In this document: positions 51,245 through 59,599 of the stretch, one piece after another
How the letters are laid out: every line of letters begins with the position of its first letter
Numbering within the stretch: the stretch's first letter is position 1
Assembly: GCA_036381615.1 (NCBI GenBank)
Contig: DASVCL010000049.1
Coordinates: 17,667-81,666, forward strand
Reading direction: 5' to 3'
DNA: 64,000 nt
From: CALANV01 sp036381615
GTDB lineage: Bacteria > Pseudomonadota > Alphaproteobacteria > CACIAM-22H2
Notes under the pieces: model-generated
Database searches by the model: none
The model's input: the letters and a program-made list of their open reading frames with translations, nothing else
Told to the model about the DNA's origin: nothing
Program-made: the position numbers and the translations under genes

Positions 51245-52303
51245 TTAGAGGCCTGATGCCGGCGCGATCCGGCCGACCCGCCAGCCGTTGACGTTCTGCA
51301 CCGGCGGTTCCAGCAGGCTGCTTAGGCGTGCGCGCTGCGCCTCGTCGAGGTCGGCGTAGCGGACCAGCAGCGCGGCGAGCGCCACTTCCGCCGCGCGCGC
51401 GGCGCCGTCCTCGATCTTGAGGGCGATGCCGATCCCGCGCGCCGGAATCGCGGCCATGTACATGCCTTCGGCGCCGGTCTTCACGATGGCCTTGCCGGCG
51501 GCGATTTCCATCGCGGCCGTGCAGAATCGTCCCGTGCCGGCCACCATCATGGGGTTCGCCGTCATCGCGGCGGCGAGGCGCCGGCACGCTGCCGCGCGTT
51601 CGCGTGGCAGCGCATCGGGCGCGCCGAAGCGGGCGATGCCGCGGGCCAGCGCCGACAGCGGGATGCCGATCTGCGGCAGGCTGCAGCCGTCGATGCCGCG
51701 CGGCGCGCGCGACAGGTCGACGCCGCACATCTCCTCGAAGGTGCGGACGACCCGCCGTTGGACCGGATGATCGGGCGCGATGTAATCGCGGATCGGTTCG
51801 CCCATGTGGCGCGCGGTGGCCAGCATGGCGGCATGCTTGCCGGAGCAGTTGTTGTGAAGGGCGGACGGCGCCGCGCCGGCCCGGATCAGCGCATGGGCGG
51901 ACGGAACGTGGTACGGCGGATGCGCACCGCAGGCCAGGTCCGCGACGGAACAGCCGATGCGCTTGAGCAGCGCTGCGACCGTTTCGACATGCGCCGGTTC
52001 GCCGCCGTGGCTCGCGCAGGCAAGCGCCAGCTCCGGTCCGGTCATGGCGAAGCGGTCCGCGGCCCCGGTTTCCACGACCGGCAGCGCCTGGATCGGCTTG
52101 ATCGCCGAACGCGGATAGACCGGCACCGTCACGTCGCCGTGCGACTCGATGATCGTGCCGTCCGCATCGACGACCGCGATCGAGGCGCGGTGGCGGCTTT
52201 CGATCATGTCGCCGCGCACGACGTGCACGGCGACCGGCGGCGGGCTTTTGGGGCGGGCGCGCGCGGATCGGCGCGGCGCGGGGCTGGCGTTATCGTCGGG
52301 CAT
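51245..52303 (-). CDS. L-asparaginase II, rhizobial type
   Basis: 352 aa of the asparaginase_II (PF06089) family, distinct from bacterial type I/II asparaginases. Key blocks are VPVYPRSAIKPIQALP, ACASHGGEPAHVETV, NNCSGKHAAMLATARH with Ser/Lys of the active site, and NPMMVAGTGRFCTA. It hydrolyses asparagine. A charged 25-residue N-terminal tail is present. Divergent from a TrmH-type gene. Confidence 0.92.
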   Translation of the reverse strand: MPDDNASPAPRRSARARPKSPPPVAVHVVRGDMIESRHRASIAVVDADGTIIESHGDVTVPVYPRSAIKPIQALPVVETGAADRFAMTGPELALACASHGGEPAHVETVAALLKRIGCSVADLACGAHPPYHVPSAHALIRAGAAPSALHNNCSGKHAAMLATARHMGEPIRDYIAPDHPVQRRVVRTFEEMCGVDLSRAPRGIDGCSLPQIGIPLSALARGIARFGAPDALPRERAAACRRLAAAMTANPMMVAGTGRFCTAAMEIAAGKAIVKTGAEGMYMAAIPARGIGIALKIEDGAARAAEVALAALLVRYADLDEAQRARLSSLLEPPVQNVNGWRVGRIAPASGL

Positions 52304-52372
52304 GGGAAACACCTTGCCTTCACCGGGGCGCGGGAGGCAAGTTGCGCGCGACTTCAACCAGCGGCTCGAAAC

Positions 52373-52906
52373 ATGCGCGGATATTTCGGCATCGGCGTCG
52401 AGGGCATCAGCAAGGCGATGAATCTCGGAAGCCTGTTTCGGACTGCCCACGCGTTCGGCGCCAGCTTCGTGTTCACGATCGCGGCCGCCTATAACCGGGC
52501 CGAGGGCGCGTTGGCGGATACCTCGGATGCGCCCGGCAGCCTGCCGTTCTTCGAGTTCCCCGACGTGCAGAGTCTGCGGTTGCCGCGCGACTGCGAACTC
52601 GTCGGGGTCGAGATCACCGACGACGCGATCGACCTTCCCAGCTTCTGCCACCCGCGCGCGGCGGCCTACGTCCTGGGGCCCGAGCGCGGCTCGCTCTCGC
52701 CCGAGCTGCTCGCGCTGTGCGCGCACGTGGTCAAGATTCCGACAAAGTTCTCGATCAATCTTGCTCTTGCCGGCGCGCTGACGATGTACGACCGTCTCGT
52801 CAGTCGCGGCCGTTTTGCCGACCGCCCGCTACGGCCCGGCGGACCGACGGTTGCGCTCAAGCCTCACGAGTTCGGTCCGCCCAGGCTGAGGCGCCGGTCG
52901 GGATGA
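52373..52906 (+). CDS. TrmH/SpoU family RNA methyltransferase
   Basis: 177 aa SPOUT enzyme. GYFGIGVEGISKAMNLGSLFRTAHAFGA (motif 1), AAYVLGPERGSLSPELL (motif 2) and VKIPTKFSINLALAGALTMYDRL (motif 3, here SINLALA rather than SLNVSVA) form the knotted SAM site. No extra RNA-binding domain, like TrmL. Targets an RNA ribose 2'-OH, probably tRNA. Confidence 0.9.
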   Translation: MRGYFGIGVEGISKAMNLGSLFRTAHAFGASFVFTIAAAYNRAEGALADTSDAPGSLPFFEFPDVQSLRLPRDCELVGVEITDDAIDLPSFCHPRAAAYVLGPERGSLSPELLALCAHVVKIPTKFSINLALAGALTMYDRLVSRGRFADRPLRPGGPTVALKPHEFGPPRLRRRSG

Positions 52907-53039
52907 ACGGCGCCTGCGGGCGCGATGCGCCTGCAGCCTCGGCGTACGTTCAATTGACGTCCTCCAGCCGGACGTGTCATAGGCCTTCAGGCTTCGCCAT
53001 TTGCGTGAAGCGCAACTCGAAACCGGGAAATTCGCTACC

Positions 53040-53603
53040 GTGCGTCCGTTTGTCCGTGTCTTCGCCGCTCTTGCCGTCGTTCTGGCCGCAGCGCCCGTCG
53101 CGGCGCAGAAGCCCGCCAAGCGCGCCGAATCCGCCGCGCCGCCGGGTCCGCGGGCGCTCGGCACGTTCGACGCCTGGACCGCGGTCGAGATGACCGAGCG
53201 CGGCAGCAAGATCTGCTACATCCTCTCGCGACCGGCCAAGTCGGAGCCTGCCAACGTCCGTCGCGGCGACGTGCTGCTGATGGTGACGCATCGGCCGGCG
53301 GCCAATCGGCGCGACGAGGTCAGCTTCCAGGCCGGCTACAGCTACAAGGCCGGGGCCGAGGTTGCCGTCGAGGTCGACAAGGCCAAGAAGTTCGAGTTCT
53401 TCACCAAGCCCGACGCCGATGCCGACGGCGCCTGGACGCGCGATGCCGCCGCCGACAAGGCGCTGATCGAGGCCATGCGCGCAGGCACCACCCTGACGGT
53501 GAAGGGAGCCTCGGCGCGCGGCACCGAGACCGTCGATACGTTCTCCCTGATCGGATTCAGCAAGGCCTATGCCGAAATCGGCAAGGCGTGCGGCATCCGC
53601 TGA
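53040..53603 (+). CDS. invasion-associated locus B-like periplasmic protein
   Basis: 187 aa from GTG 53040, which starts directly with a signal peptide (MRPFVRVFAALAVVLAAAPVAAQ). The IalB fold reads FDAWTAVEMTERGSKICYILSRPAKSEP, RGDVLLMVTHRP and TLTVKGASARGTETVDTFSLIGFSKAY. Two Cys (in KICYI and GKACGIR) may form a disulphide. Widespread in alphaproteobacteria; function unclear beyond a host-interaction role in Bartonella. TTG 53001 is an alternative start. Probably unlinked to rlmN. Confidence 0.88.
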   Translation: MRPFVRVFAALAVVLAAAPVAAQKPAKRAESAAPPGPRALGTFDAWTAVEMTERGSKICYILSRPAKSEPANVRRGDVLLMVTHRPAANRRDEVSFQAGYSYKAGAEVAVEVDKAKKFEFFTKPDADADGAWTRDAAADKALIEAMRAGTTLTVKGASARGTETVDTFSLIGFSKAYAEIGKACGIR

Positions 53604-53624
53604 ACCGGTGGGCCGCGGCCCCTA

Positions 53625-53636
53625 TATAATGGCCCG
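53625..53636 (+). promoter_or_regulatory. perfect -10 box placed for leaderless rlmN transcription
   Basis: TATAAT (53625-53630) lies 6 bp before ATG 53637. Initiation at the usual distance would make the A of ATG the first transcribed base. There is no Shine-Dalgarno. The -35 region (GAACCG around 53602-53607) is poor. Confidence 0.5.
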
Positions 53637-54797
53637 ATGACCGAAATCCTGTCCGGGCCCAAGCCCGAAATCGATACGCCGCAGCGGCCCTTGGCACCGG
53701 CCGCCGACGGCCGGCGCAACCTCGTCGGCCTGTCGCGCGCGGAACTCGTCGCGGCGCTCGCCGAGCTTGGCGAGCCGGCGTTCCGCGCCAAGCAGATCTG
53801 GCAGTGGATCTACGTGCGCGGCGTGCGCTCGTTCGGCGCCATGACCAATCTGTCGAAGGATCTGCGCGCCAGGCTCGAGGCGCGATTCATCATCGACCGG
53901 CCGCAGATCGCACGCCATCAGCAGTCCTTCGATGGCACGCAGAAGTGGCTGCTGCGCTTCGTCGACGGGCAGGAAGCCGAAGCGGTCCACATTCCCGAGG
54001 AGGACCGCGGGACGCTGTGCGTGTCGTCCCAGGTCGGCTGCACGCTCACCTGCAAATTCTGTCACACGGGCACGCAGCGCCTTGTCCGCAATCTCGAGCC
54101 GGACGAGATCGTCGGCCAGGTGATGCTGTGCCGCGATGCCTTCGGCGAATGGCCCGCGCCCGAGGCGGACCGGCGGTTGACCAACATCGTCATGATGGGC
54201 ATGGGCGAGCCGCTGTTTAATTACGACAACGTCGCCAAGGCGCTGAAGATCGTGATGGACGGCGAGGGCATTGCCATCTCGCGCCGCAAGATCACGCTGT
54301 CGACGTCGGGCGTGGTGCCGATGATCCGCCGCTGCGGCGAGGAACTCGGCGTCTCGCTCGCGATCTCGCTGCATGCCGTCACCGACGAGCTGCGCGACGT
54401 GCTGGTCCCGATCAACAAGAAATGGCCGATCGCGGAACTGCTCGCGGCCTGCCGTGATTATCCCGGACTTTCCAACGCGCGACGGATCACGTTCGAGTAC
54501 GTGATGCTCAAGGGCGTCAACGATTCGCCCGCGGACGCACGCGAGCTGCTGCGCCTCATTCGCGGCATCCCGTCGAAGATCAACCTGATTCCGTTCAATC
54601 CCTGGCCGGGCTCGCCGTTCGAATGCTCCGACGACGCGACGATTACCGCGTTCGCCGACATTCTGGCGCGCGCCGGCTACACTGCGCCGGTCCGCAAGCC
54701 GCGCGGCCGGGACATTCTCGCCGCCTGCGGCCAGCTCAAGTCCGACAGCGTGCGCCGGCGCCGCGGCGCTGTCGCGGAACAGCCGCCCGCCGGCTGA
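53637..54797 (+). CDS. rlmN: dual-specificity RNA methyltransferase RlmN
   Basis: 386 aa radical-SAM enzyme. The cluster motif CTLTCKFC, GTQRLVRNLEPDEIVGQV, MMGMGEPLFNYDNV, HAVTDELRDVLVPINKKWP, INLIPFNPWPGSPF and the second catalytic Cys in DILAACGQL are all present. It makes m2A2503 in 23S rRNA and m2A37 in tRNA. The last 62 bp overlap the convergent LysR gene. Confidence 0.96.
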   Translation: MTEILSGPKPEIDTPQRPLAPAADGRRNLVGLSRAELVAALAELGEPAFRAKQIWQWIYVRGVRSFGAMTNLSKDLRARLEARFIIDRPQIARHQQSFDGTQKWLLRFVDGQEAEAVHIPEEDRGTLCVSSQVGCTLTCKFCHTGTQRLVRNLEPDEIVGQVMLCRDAFGEWPAPEADRRLTNIVMMGMGEPLFNYDNVAKALKIVMDGEGIAISRRKITLSTSGVVPMIRRCGEELGVSLAISLHAVTDELRDVLVPINKKWPIAELLAACRDYPGLSNARRITFEYVMLKGVNDSPADARELLRLIRGIPSKINLIPFNPWPGSPFECSDDATITAFADILARAGYTAPVRKPRGRDILAACGQLKSDSVRRRRGAVAEQPPAG

Positions 54798-55773
54798 CCC
54801 GGCCGAATCGCCCGTGGGCCGGGTCCGGCCTGTCGCCTTTCGGCGGCGCCGTCGCCGGCCGCATCGTCGCCCGCGCCTCCGCCAGGATCCACTCGCGAAA
54901 AGCGCGGATCTTCGCGTCCTGCAGCGCCTCGGGCGGGCAGACGAAGTAGTAGGCGAAATCGACCGGGACGCTTAGGGCGAAGGGCCGCACGAGGCGGCCC
55001 TCGGCGAGATCGTCGCGCACCAGCACGCTGTGGGCGAGCGCCACGCCGCGCCCTGCGACCGCCGCCTCGAGCGCCATGGCGACATGGTTGAAGTGCAGGC
55101 CGCGCGTGGCGTCGACGCCGGTCACGCCGGCGGCGCGCAGCCACATCGGCCAATCCGGGGTGCTGGGATCGCTCGCATTCGTCTCGTCATGCAGCAGCAC
55201 ATGGTGCTGCAGGTCGTCGGGGCGGCGCAGCGCGTTGCGTCCCTTGAGCAGCTTCGGGCTGCACACCGGGAACACCTCGTTGCGCATCAGCAGTTCGACG
55301 TGCAGACCGGGATAGCGCCCGTGTCCGTACCGCAATCCGACCTGGATGTCCTCGCGCGCGAAGTCGACCAGATGCATCGATGCCGATACGCGCAGGTCGA
55401 TGTCGGGATGCTTCGTCCGAAAGCGGTCGAGGCGCGGCACCAGCCATCTCGCCGCGAATGACGGCGCGGCGCTTACGGTAAGGATGCCGCTCCGTCGCGG
55501 TGCGCGCGCGATCTCGACCGCCTGCGCCATGCGGTCGAAGGCATCGCGCAGCACGGGCAGGCACGCCTGTCCGTGCTCGGTCAACCGCACGGCGCGATTG
55601 AGCCGCCGGAACAGTTTGACGCCGATCTGCGCCTCGAGCGCCTTCACCTGATGGCTGATCGCCGCCGGGGTGACGTGCAGCTCGGCGGCCGCGCGCTGAA
55701 AGCTCAGATGGCGCGCCGCCGCCTCGAAGGCGCGAAGCGAATTGAGCGGGGGCAGCCGCCGGATCCGATCCAT
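54736..55773 (-). CDS. LysR family regulator, GcvA type (module B)
   Basis: 345 aa. The N-terminus LPPLNSLRAFEAAARHLSFQRAAAELHVTPAAISHQVKALEAQIGVKLFRRL is strikingly like that of module A. The effector domain ends at IRAFREWILAEA and an Arg/Pro-rich tail of ~45 residues is encoded opposite rlmN. Head-to-head with a DUF1127 gene across a 123-bp spacer with a LysR-type palindrome. Confidence 0.9.
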   Translation of the reverse strand: MDRIRRLPPLNSLRAFEAAARHLSFQRAAAELHVTPAAISHQVKALEAQIGVKLFRRLNRAVRLTEHGQACLPVLRDAFDRMAQAVEIARAPRRSGILTVSAAPSFAARWLVPRLDRFRTKHPDIDLRVSASMHLVDFAREDIQVGLRYGHGRYPGLHVELLMRNEVFPVCSPKLLKGRNALRRPDDLQHHVLLHDETNASDPSTPDWPMWLRAAGVTGVDATRGLHFNHVAMALEAAVAGRGVALAHSVLVRDDLAEGRLVRPFALSVPVDFAYYFVCPPEALQDAKIRAFREWILAEARATMRPATAPPKGDRPDPAHGRFGRVSRRAAVPRQRRGAGARCRT

Positions 55774-55774
55774 G

Positions 55775-55817
55775 GATTAGTGATCCTAATCTGAAACCTG
55801 AGAAAGCGTCGTTTGTC
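55775..55817. promoter_or_regulatory. shared LysR/DUF1127 intergenic motif, module B
   Basis: GATTAG (55775-55780) and CTAATC (55786-55791) form a 6-5-6 palindrome, a good LysR box, followed by GAAACC and AAAGCGTCGTTTGTC (55803-55817). The same order occurs in module A. Probably the binding site for the adjacent GcvA-type protein. Confidence 0.65.
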
Positions 55818-55896
55818 GGTTCCCCCCGAGTGTTTCACGATCGATGCTGGAAATCCACCGGAATGATCCGGCGCGATTCCTTCGGGAGCTCGTGAC

Positions 55897-56121
55897 ATGA
55901 GAAATTCTTATTTGATCGGGCCGCTGATGTGGGCGCCGGCGCCGCGTCTCGCGCGGCTTGCGGGGGTCGTCGAACGCGTCGCCGCGACCGTGCGGCTCTT
56001 CCACGCGCGTGCGCGCGAGCGGCGGGAACTCCTCGCCATGAGCGACCGCGACCTGCGCGACATCGGCCTCACGCGCCTCGATGCATGGCGCGAGGCCAAC
56101 AAGCCGCTCTGGCGGTCGTGA
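55897..56121 (+). CDS. DUF1127 small basic protein (module B)
   Basis: 74 aa ending with the DUF1127 motif RRELLAMSDRDLRDIGLTRLDAWREANKPLW. A GGGAG lies 9 nt upstream as in module A. It is followed after 22 bp by another small basic ORF, probably in one transcript. Confidence 0.88.
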   Translation: MRNSYLIGPLMWAPAPRLARLAGVVERVAATVRLFHARARERRELLAMSDRDLRDIGLTRLDAWREANKPLWRS

Positions 56122-56143
56122 ACATCCATCCAAGGAGGTCGAC

Positions 56144-56344
56144 ATGTCCCGACGTGATTTACAGTGGCCGGTCGTGAGCCAACTGTCGCCGGAGCTCATC
56201 GCCGACTACGCCGAGGAGGCGAAGACGCTGCGCGATGCGGCGTTGCGCGACATGGAACGCCGGCTGCGGATACGCACCCTGCGCGCCGTGCGGCGCATGA
56301 TCGCGCGGGCGCCGGGGCGGGCCGACACGTTCGTGCCGCGCTAG
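56144..56344 (+). CDS. small basic protein of unknown function
   Basis: 66 aa with an excellent ribosome-binding site (CAAGGAGGTCGAC) before ATG 56144. The sequence is amphipathic and Arg-rich (LRDAALRDMERRLRIRTLRAVRRMIARAPG). It lies 22 bp after the DUF1127 gene and is likely co-expressed. Family not recognised; the composition would fit nucleic-acid or membrane binding. Confidence 0.7.
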   Translation: MSRRDLQWPVVSQLSPELIADYAEEAKTLRDAALRDMERRLRIRTLRAVRRMIARAPGRADTFVPR

Positions 56345-56357
56345 CCCGGCGTTGTCC

Positions 56358-57101
56358 TCAGGCGAGCGCCCGCAGCAGAAAGCTCGCCCCGGTCGCGACG
56401 TAGACGGCGTCGAGCGTCAGGCGGAAACGCCGTTCGTCGAGGCGCACCTGGACGCGCTGGCCGAGCCACAGGCCGGCCAGCGTCGGAATCACGGCGGCCG
56501 CCGACAGCATGAAATCGCCGAAAGACGCGATGCCGAAGCTCGCCACGCCGACCGACAGCGCTAGATGGCCGGCCAGGAAGAAGAGCGAGATGGTGGCGAC
56601 GAACTCGTGCTTGGGCAGCCGCAGCGCGGCGAGGAAGAGCATCAGCGGCGGGCCATAGACCGACGAAATGCCGCCGAGCACGCCGCTGACGGCACCCGCA
56701 ACGGGACCGACCCAGCGTTCCTGGGCCGGGGGCACGTGCAGCTTGGGTTGCAGGCGCGTCGCGGCGGTCAGGGTCAGCAGCGACGCGCCGATGATGGCAT
56801 AGAGGACGTCCTCGCGGATCAGGACGAGTCCGTTCGTGGATACGATGATGCAGACGATCAGGACGAGGAGGGTCGGCCAGAACCGCCGCACCGTGGCGGC
56901 GAACAGACCGCGCTGGAAGGTCTGGGTGAGGTTGGTCGCGAAGATCGGGATGATCAGCGTGGTCACGCAGGCCGCCAGCGGCAGTTTGAGCGCAAGCAGC
57001 GGCAGGGCCACCAGCGGCAGGCCGAGGCCGACCACGCCCTTCAGCAGGCCGCCCAGGAACAGGCAAAACGAAGCGTACAGCGCCGTTCCCGGATCGGGCA
57101 T
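56358..57101 (-). CDS. TauE/SafE family sulphite/anion exporter
   Basis: 247 aa, eight predicted transmembrane helices. GGLLKGVVGLGLPLVALPLLALK and GAVSGVLGGISSVYGPPLMLFLAAL are the two conserved TauE repeats. Such proteins move sulphite, sulphoacetate or organosulphur compounds across the inner membrane. Starts 24 bp downstream of... on the same strand as the GST gene at 57141, possibly one operon. Confidence 0.9.
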   Translation of the reverse strand: MPDPGTALYASFCLFLGGLLKGVVGLGLPLVALPLLALKLPLAACVTTLIIPIFATNLTQTFQRGLFAATVRRFWPTLLVLIVCIIVSTNGLVLIREDVLYAIIGASLLTLTAATRLQPKLHVPPAQERWVGPVAGAVSGVLGGISSVYGPPLMLFLAALRLPKHEFVATISLFFLAGHLALSVGVASFGIASFGDFMLSAAAVIPTLAGLWLGQRVQVRLDERRFRLTLDAVYVATGASFLLRALA

Positions 57102-57140
57102 CGCCGGTACCCTGCTGCCGCGACGGGCCTGCCGTGCCGC

Positions 57141-57833
57141 TCAACGCTTGGCGTATTGCGTGGCGCCGAACAGGACCTCGCGCGCCTTGTCGTCGATCGG
57201 CCCCTCGCGCCGGCGGTCGGCGAGCAGGGTGAGACCCCGCTGCACGGCCGGGCGCTCGTCGATCGCATCGAACCACCGCTTGAGATTGGGAAAATCGTTG
57301 ATGTCCAGCCCCTGCCGCTTGTACGGCCGGATCCACGGGAACACCGCCATGTCGGCGATCGAGTAGTCGCCGGCGAGATAGCTCACCTCGCCGAGACGCC
57401 GGTCGAGCACGTTGTAGAGGCGCCGCGCCTCGTTGGTATAGCGCTCGACCGCATAGGGAATCGGTTCCGGCGCGTAGACGCGGAAGTGATGGACCTGCCC
57501 GAGCATCGGGCCGATGCTGGCCATCTGGAACATCAGCCACTGCGTCACGGCATAGCGGCCGCGGACGTCGCGCGGGATGAAACGGCCGGTCTTCTCCGCC
57601 AGGTAGAGGAGGATCGCACCCGACTCGAAGATGGTGATCGGCTGGCCGTCCGGCCCGTCGCTGTCGACGATGACCGGCATCTTGTTGTTCGGGTTCATCT
57701 TGAGGAAGTCGGCCTTGAACTGGTCGCCCTTGGTGATGTCGACCGCGAACACGCGGTAGGGCGTCCCCGTCTCCTCGAGCATGATGGAGACCTTGAAGGC
57801 GTTCGGCGTCGGCCAGGCGTAAAGGTCGATCAT
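57141..57833 (-). CDS. yfcG: YfcG/Ure2p-like glutathione S-transferase
   Basis: 230 aa. IDLYAWPTPNAFKVSIMLEETG, MNPNNKMPVIVDSDGPDG and ITIFESGAILLYLAEKTGRF are the nu-class N-terminal domain; the C-domain has the conserved QWLMFQMASIGPMLGQ and YSIADMAVFPWI. These enzymes act as glutathione-dependent disulphide reductases. Upstream of the TauE gene by 39 bp on the same strand. Confidence 0.92.
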   Translation of the reverse strand: MIDLYAWPTPNAFKVSIMLEETGTPYRVFAVDITKGDQFKADFLKMNPNNKMPVIVDSDGPDGQPITIFESGAILLYLAEKTGRFIPRDVRGRYAVTQWLMFQMASIGPMLGQVHHFRVYAPEPIPYAVERYTNEARRLYNVLDRRLGEVSYLAGDYSIADMAVFPWIRPYKRQGLDINDFPNLKRWFDAIDERPAVQRGLTLLADRRREGPIDDKAREVLFGATQYAKR

Positions 57834-57922
57834 CGGCGGGTCCTGTCGTGTGATGTCGGGTCGAGCTTAGTCGAGGGGCCGCCCCGGCCTCAACCGGCCA
57901 GACGGGAATGGCTGAGCCGCGC

Positions 57923-57950
57923 TTGCAGCAGGCCTCTTTATCCCTATACT
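57923..57950 (+). promoter_or_regulatory. sigma-70-type promoter of argG
   Basis: TTGCAG (57923-57928), a 16-bp spacer and TATACT (57945-57950) lie 35 bp before ATG 57986, followed by TTAGGAACCTCC with a weak Shine-Dalgarno. Confidence 0.6.
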
Positions 57951-57985
57951 CGCGCGCGTTTTCGACCCTCCCTTTAGGAACCTCC

Positions 57986-59212
57986 ATGCCCGGCGCGAAC
58001 GCTGCGAAGAACGTCAAGAAAGTCGTGCTCGCCTATTCCGGCGGCCTCGATACCTCCGTCATCCTCAAGTGGCTCCAGGAGACGTATGGCTGCGAGGTCG
58101 TGACCTTCACCGCCGATATCGGCCAGGGCGAGGAACTCGAGCCCGCGCGCGAGAAGGCGCGCATGCTGGGCGTGAAGCAGATCTATATCGAGGACCTGCG
58201 CGAGGAGTTCGTCCGCGATTTCGTGTTCCCGATGTTCCGGGCGAACGCGCTCTACGAGGGCGTGTATCTCCTGGGCACGTCGATCGCGCGGCCGCTCATC
58301 GCCAAGCGGCAGATCGAGATCGCGCGCGAGACGGGGGCCGACGCCGTCGCGCACGGTGCCACCGGCAAGGGCAACGACCAGGTCCGGTTCGAGCTGACCT
58401 ACTACGCGCTCAATCCCGACATCCGGGTGATCGCGCCGTGGCGCGAATGGAATCTCGACAGCCGCACCAAGCTGCTCGACTATGCCGAGAAGCATCAGAT
58501 CCCGATCGCCAAGGACAAGCGCGGCGAGGCGCCGTTCTCGACGGACGCGAACCTGCTGCACATCTCGGCCGAGGGCAAGGTGCTCGAGGATCCGTGGGAA
58601 GAGCCCGGCGAGTACGTCTATTCGCGTACCGTCGCGCCCGAGAAGGCGCCGGACGAGCCGCAATATGTCGAGATCGAGTTCGAGAAGGGCAATGCGGTCG
58701 CGGTGGATGGCCAGAGGCTGTCGCCCGCGAAGCTGCTCGCCCGGTTGAACGAGATCGGCGGCCGGCACGGCATCGGCCGCGTCGATCTGGTCGAGAACCG
58801 TTTCGTCGGCATGAAGTCGCGCGGCGTGTACGAGACGCCGGGCGGCACCATCCTCTACTGGGCCCATCGCGGCATCGAGAGCCTCACGCTCGACCGCGGC
58901 GCCCAGCATCTCAAGGACGAGCTCGCGCCGCGCTATGCCGAGCTGATCTACAACGGCTTCTGGTATTCGCCGGAACGCGAGATGCTGCAGGCCGCGATCG
59001 ACAAGAGCCAGGAGAACGTGACCGGCACGGTGCGGCTCAAGTGCTACAAGGGCCATGTGCGCGTCGTCGGGCGCAAGTCGCCGCGGTCGCTCTACAGCCT
59101 CGCCCACGTCACGTTCGAGGCCGATCAGGGCGCCTACGACCAGCGCGACGCGGAAGGCTTCATCAAGCTCAACGCGCTGCGCCTCAGGCTCGGCAAGCGG
59201 CTGCAGAAGTAG
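57986..59212 (+). CDS. argG: argininosuccinate synthase
   Basis: 408 aa, full length. VVLAYSGGLDTSVILKWL (ATP pyrophosphatase loop), FTADIGQGEELEPAREKA, GTSIARPLIAKRQIEIA, AHGATGKGNDQVRFE and GIGRVDLVENRFVGMKSRGVYETPGG are all present. It condenses citrulline and aspartate in arginine synthesis. Monocistronic; argH is not in the window. Confidence 0.96.
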   Translation: MPGANAAKNVKKVVLAYSGGLDTSVILKWLQETYGCEVVTFTADIGQGEELEPAREKARMLGVKQIYIEDLREEFVRDFVFPMFRANALYEGVYLLGTSIARPLIAKRQIEIARETGADAVAHGATGKGNDQVRFELTYYALNPDIRVIAPWREWNLDSRTKLLDYAEKHQIPIAKDKRGEAPFSTDANLLHISAEGKVLEDPWEEPGEYVYSRTVAPEKAPDEPQYVEIEFEKGNAVAVDGQRLSPAKLLARLNEIGGRHGIGRVDLVENRFVGMKSRGVYETPGGTILYWAHRGIESLTLDRGAQHLKDELAPRYAELIYNGFWYSPEREMLQAAIDKSQENVTGTVRLKCYKGHVRVVGRKSPRSLYSLAHVTFEADQGAYDQRDAEGFIKLNALRLRLGKRLQK

Positions 59213-59269
59213 CGCCGGCCGCTTGCACCGGCGGCTCGTGCGCCGGCGCCTGACGCTCGAGGCTCCCCT

Positions 59270-59545
59270 TCAGGGCCACCACATCGGCCTGTCGGCTTCG
59301 CGCCGGGCGTCGGCGCGCGTCAGGCCGACGTCGCGCAGCAGCCTGTCGTCGAGCATGACGAGGGCGCGGCGCGTGCGTCGGCGCATGAGCATCCAGCGCC
59401 ACGCGCGCCAGGCGGCGCAGAGCCATTCGCGCAATCGCCGCGGACCGGGGATCGCGATGCGGCCCGCATCCGCGGATGGCAACGGCGGGGGCCGGCGAAG
59501 GCCGTCCGGCACCGGCATTGCCGTCGTTCGGGTCGTCCACTTCAT
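59270..59545 (-). CDS. DUF1127-containing small protein, third copy
   Basis: 91 aa from ATG 59545 (59575 is possible). The C-terminal motif RRALVMLDDRLLRDVGLTRADARREADRPMWW is the DUF1127 signature. The N-terminal half is Arg/Pro-rich. Head-to-head with an ArsR-type regulator gene 54 bp away, repeating the arrangement of the two LysR modules. Confidence 0.82.
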   Translation of the reverse strand: MKWTTRTTAMPVPDGLRRPPPLPSADAGRIAIPGPRRLREWLCAAWRAWRWMLMRRRTRRALVMLDDRLLRDVGLTRADARREADRPMWWP

Positions 59546-59599
59546 GGCCGCGGATTGTAGGGATTGTCCCTGCATCCATGTTTCGGTTACGATCGAAGT

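Noticed and set aside
57141..57833. Maleylpyruvate isomerase
   Set aside because: The N-terminal PTPNAFKVSIMLEE and NPNNKMPVI motifs identify the YfcG/Ure2p branch rather than zeta-class isomerases.
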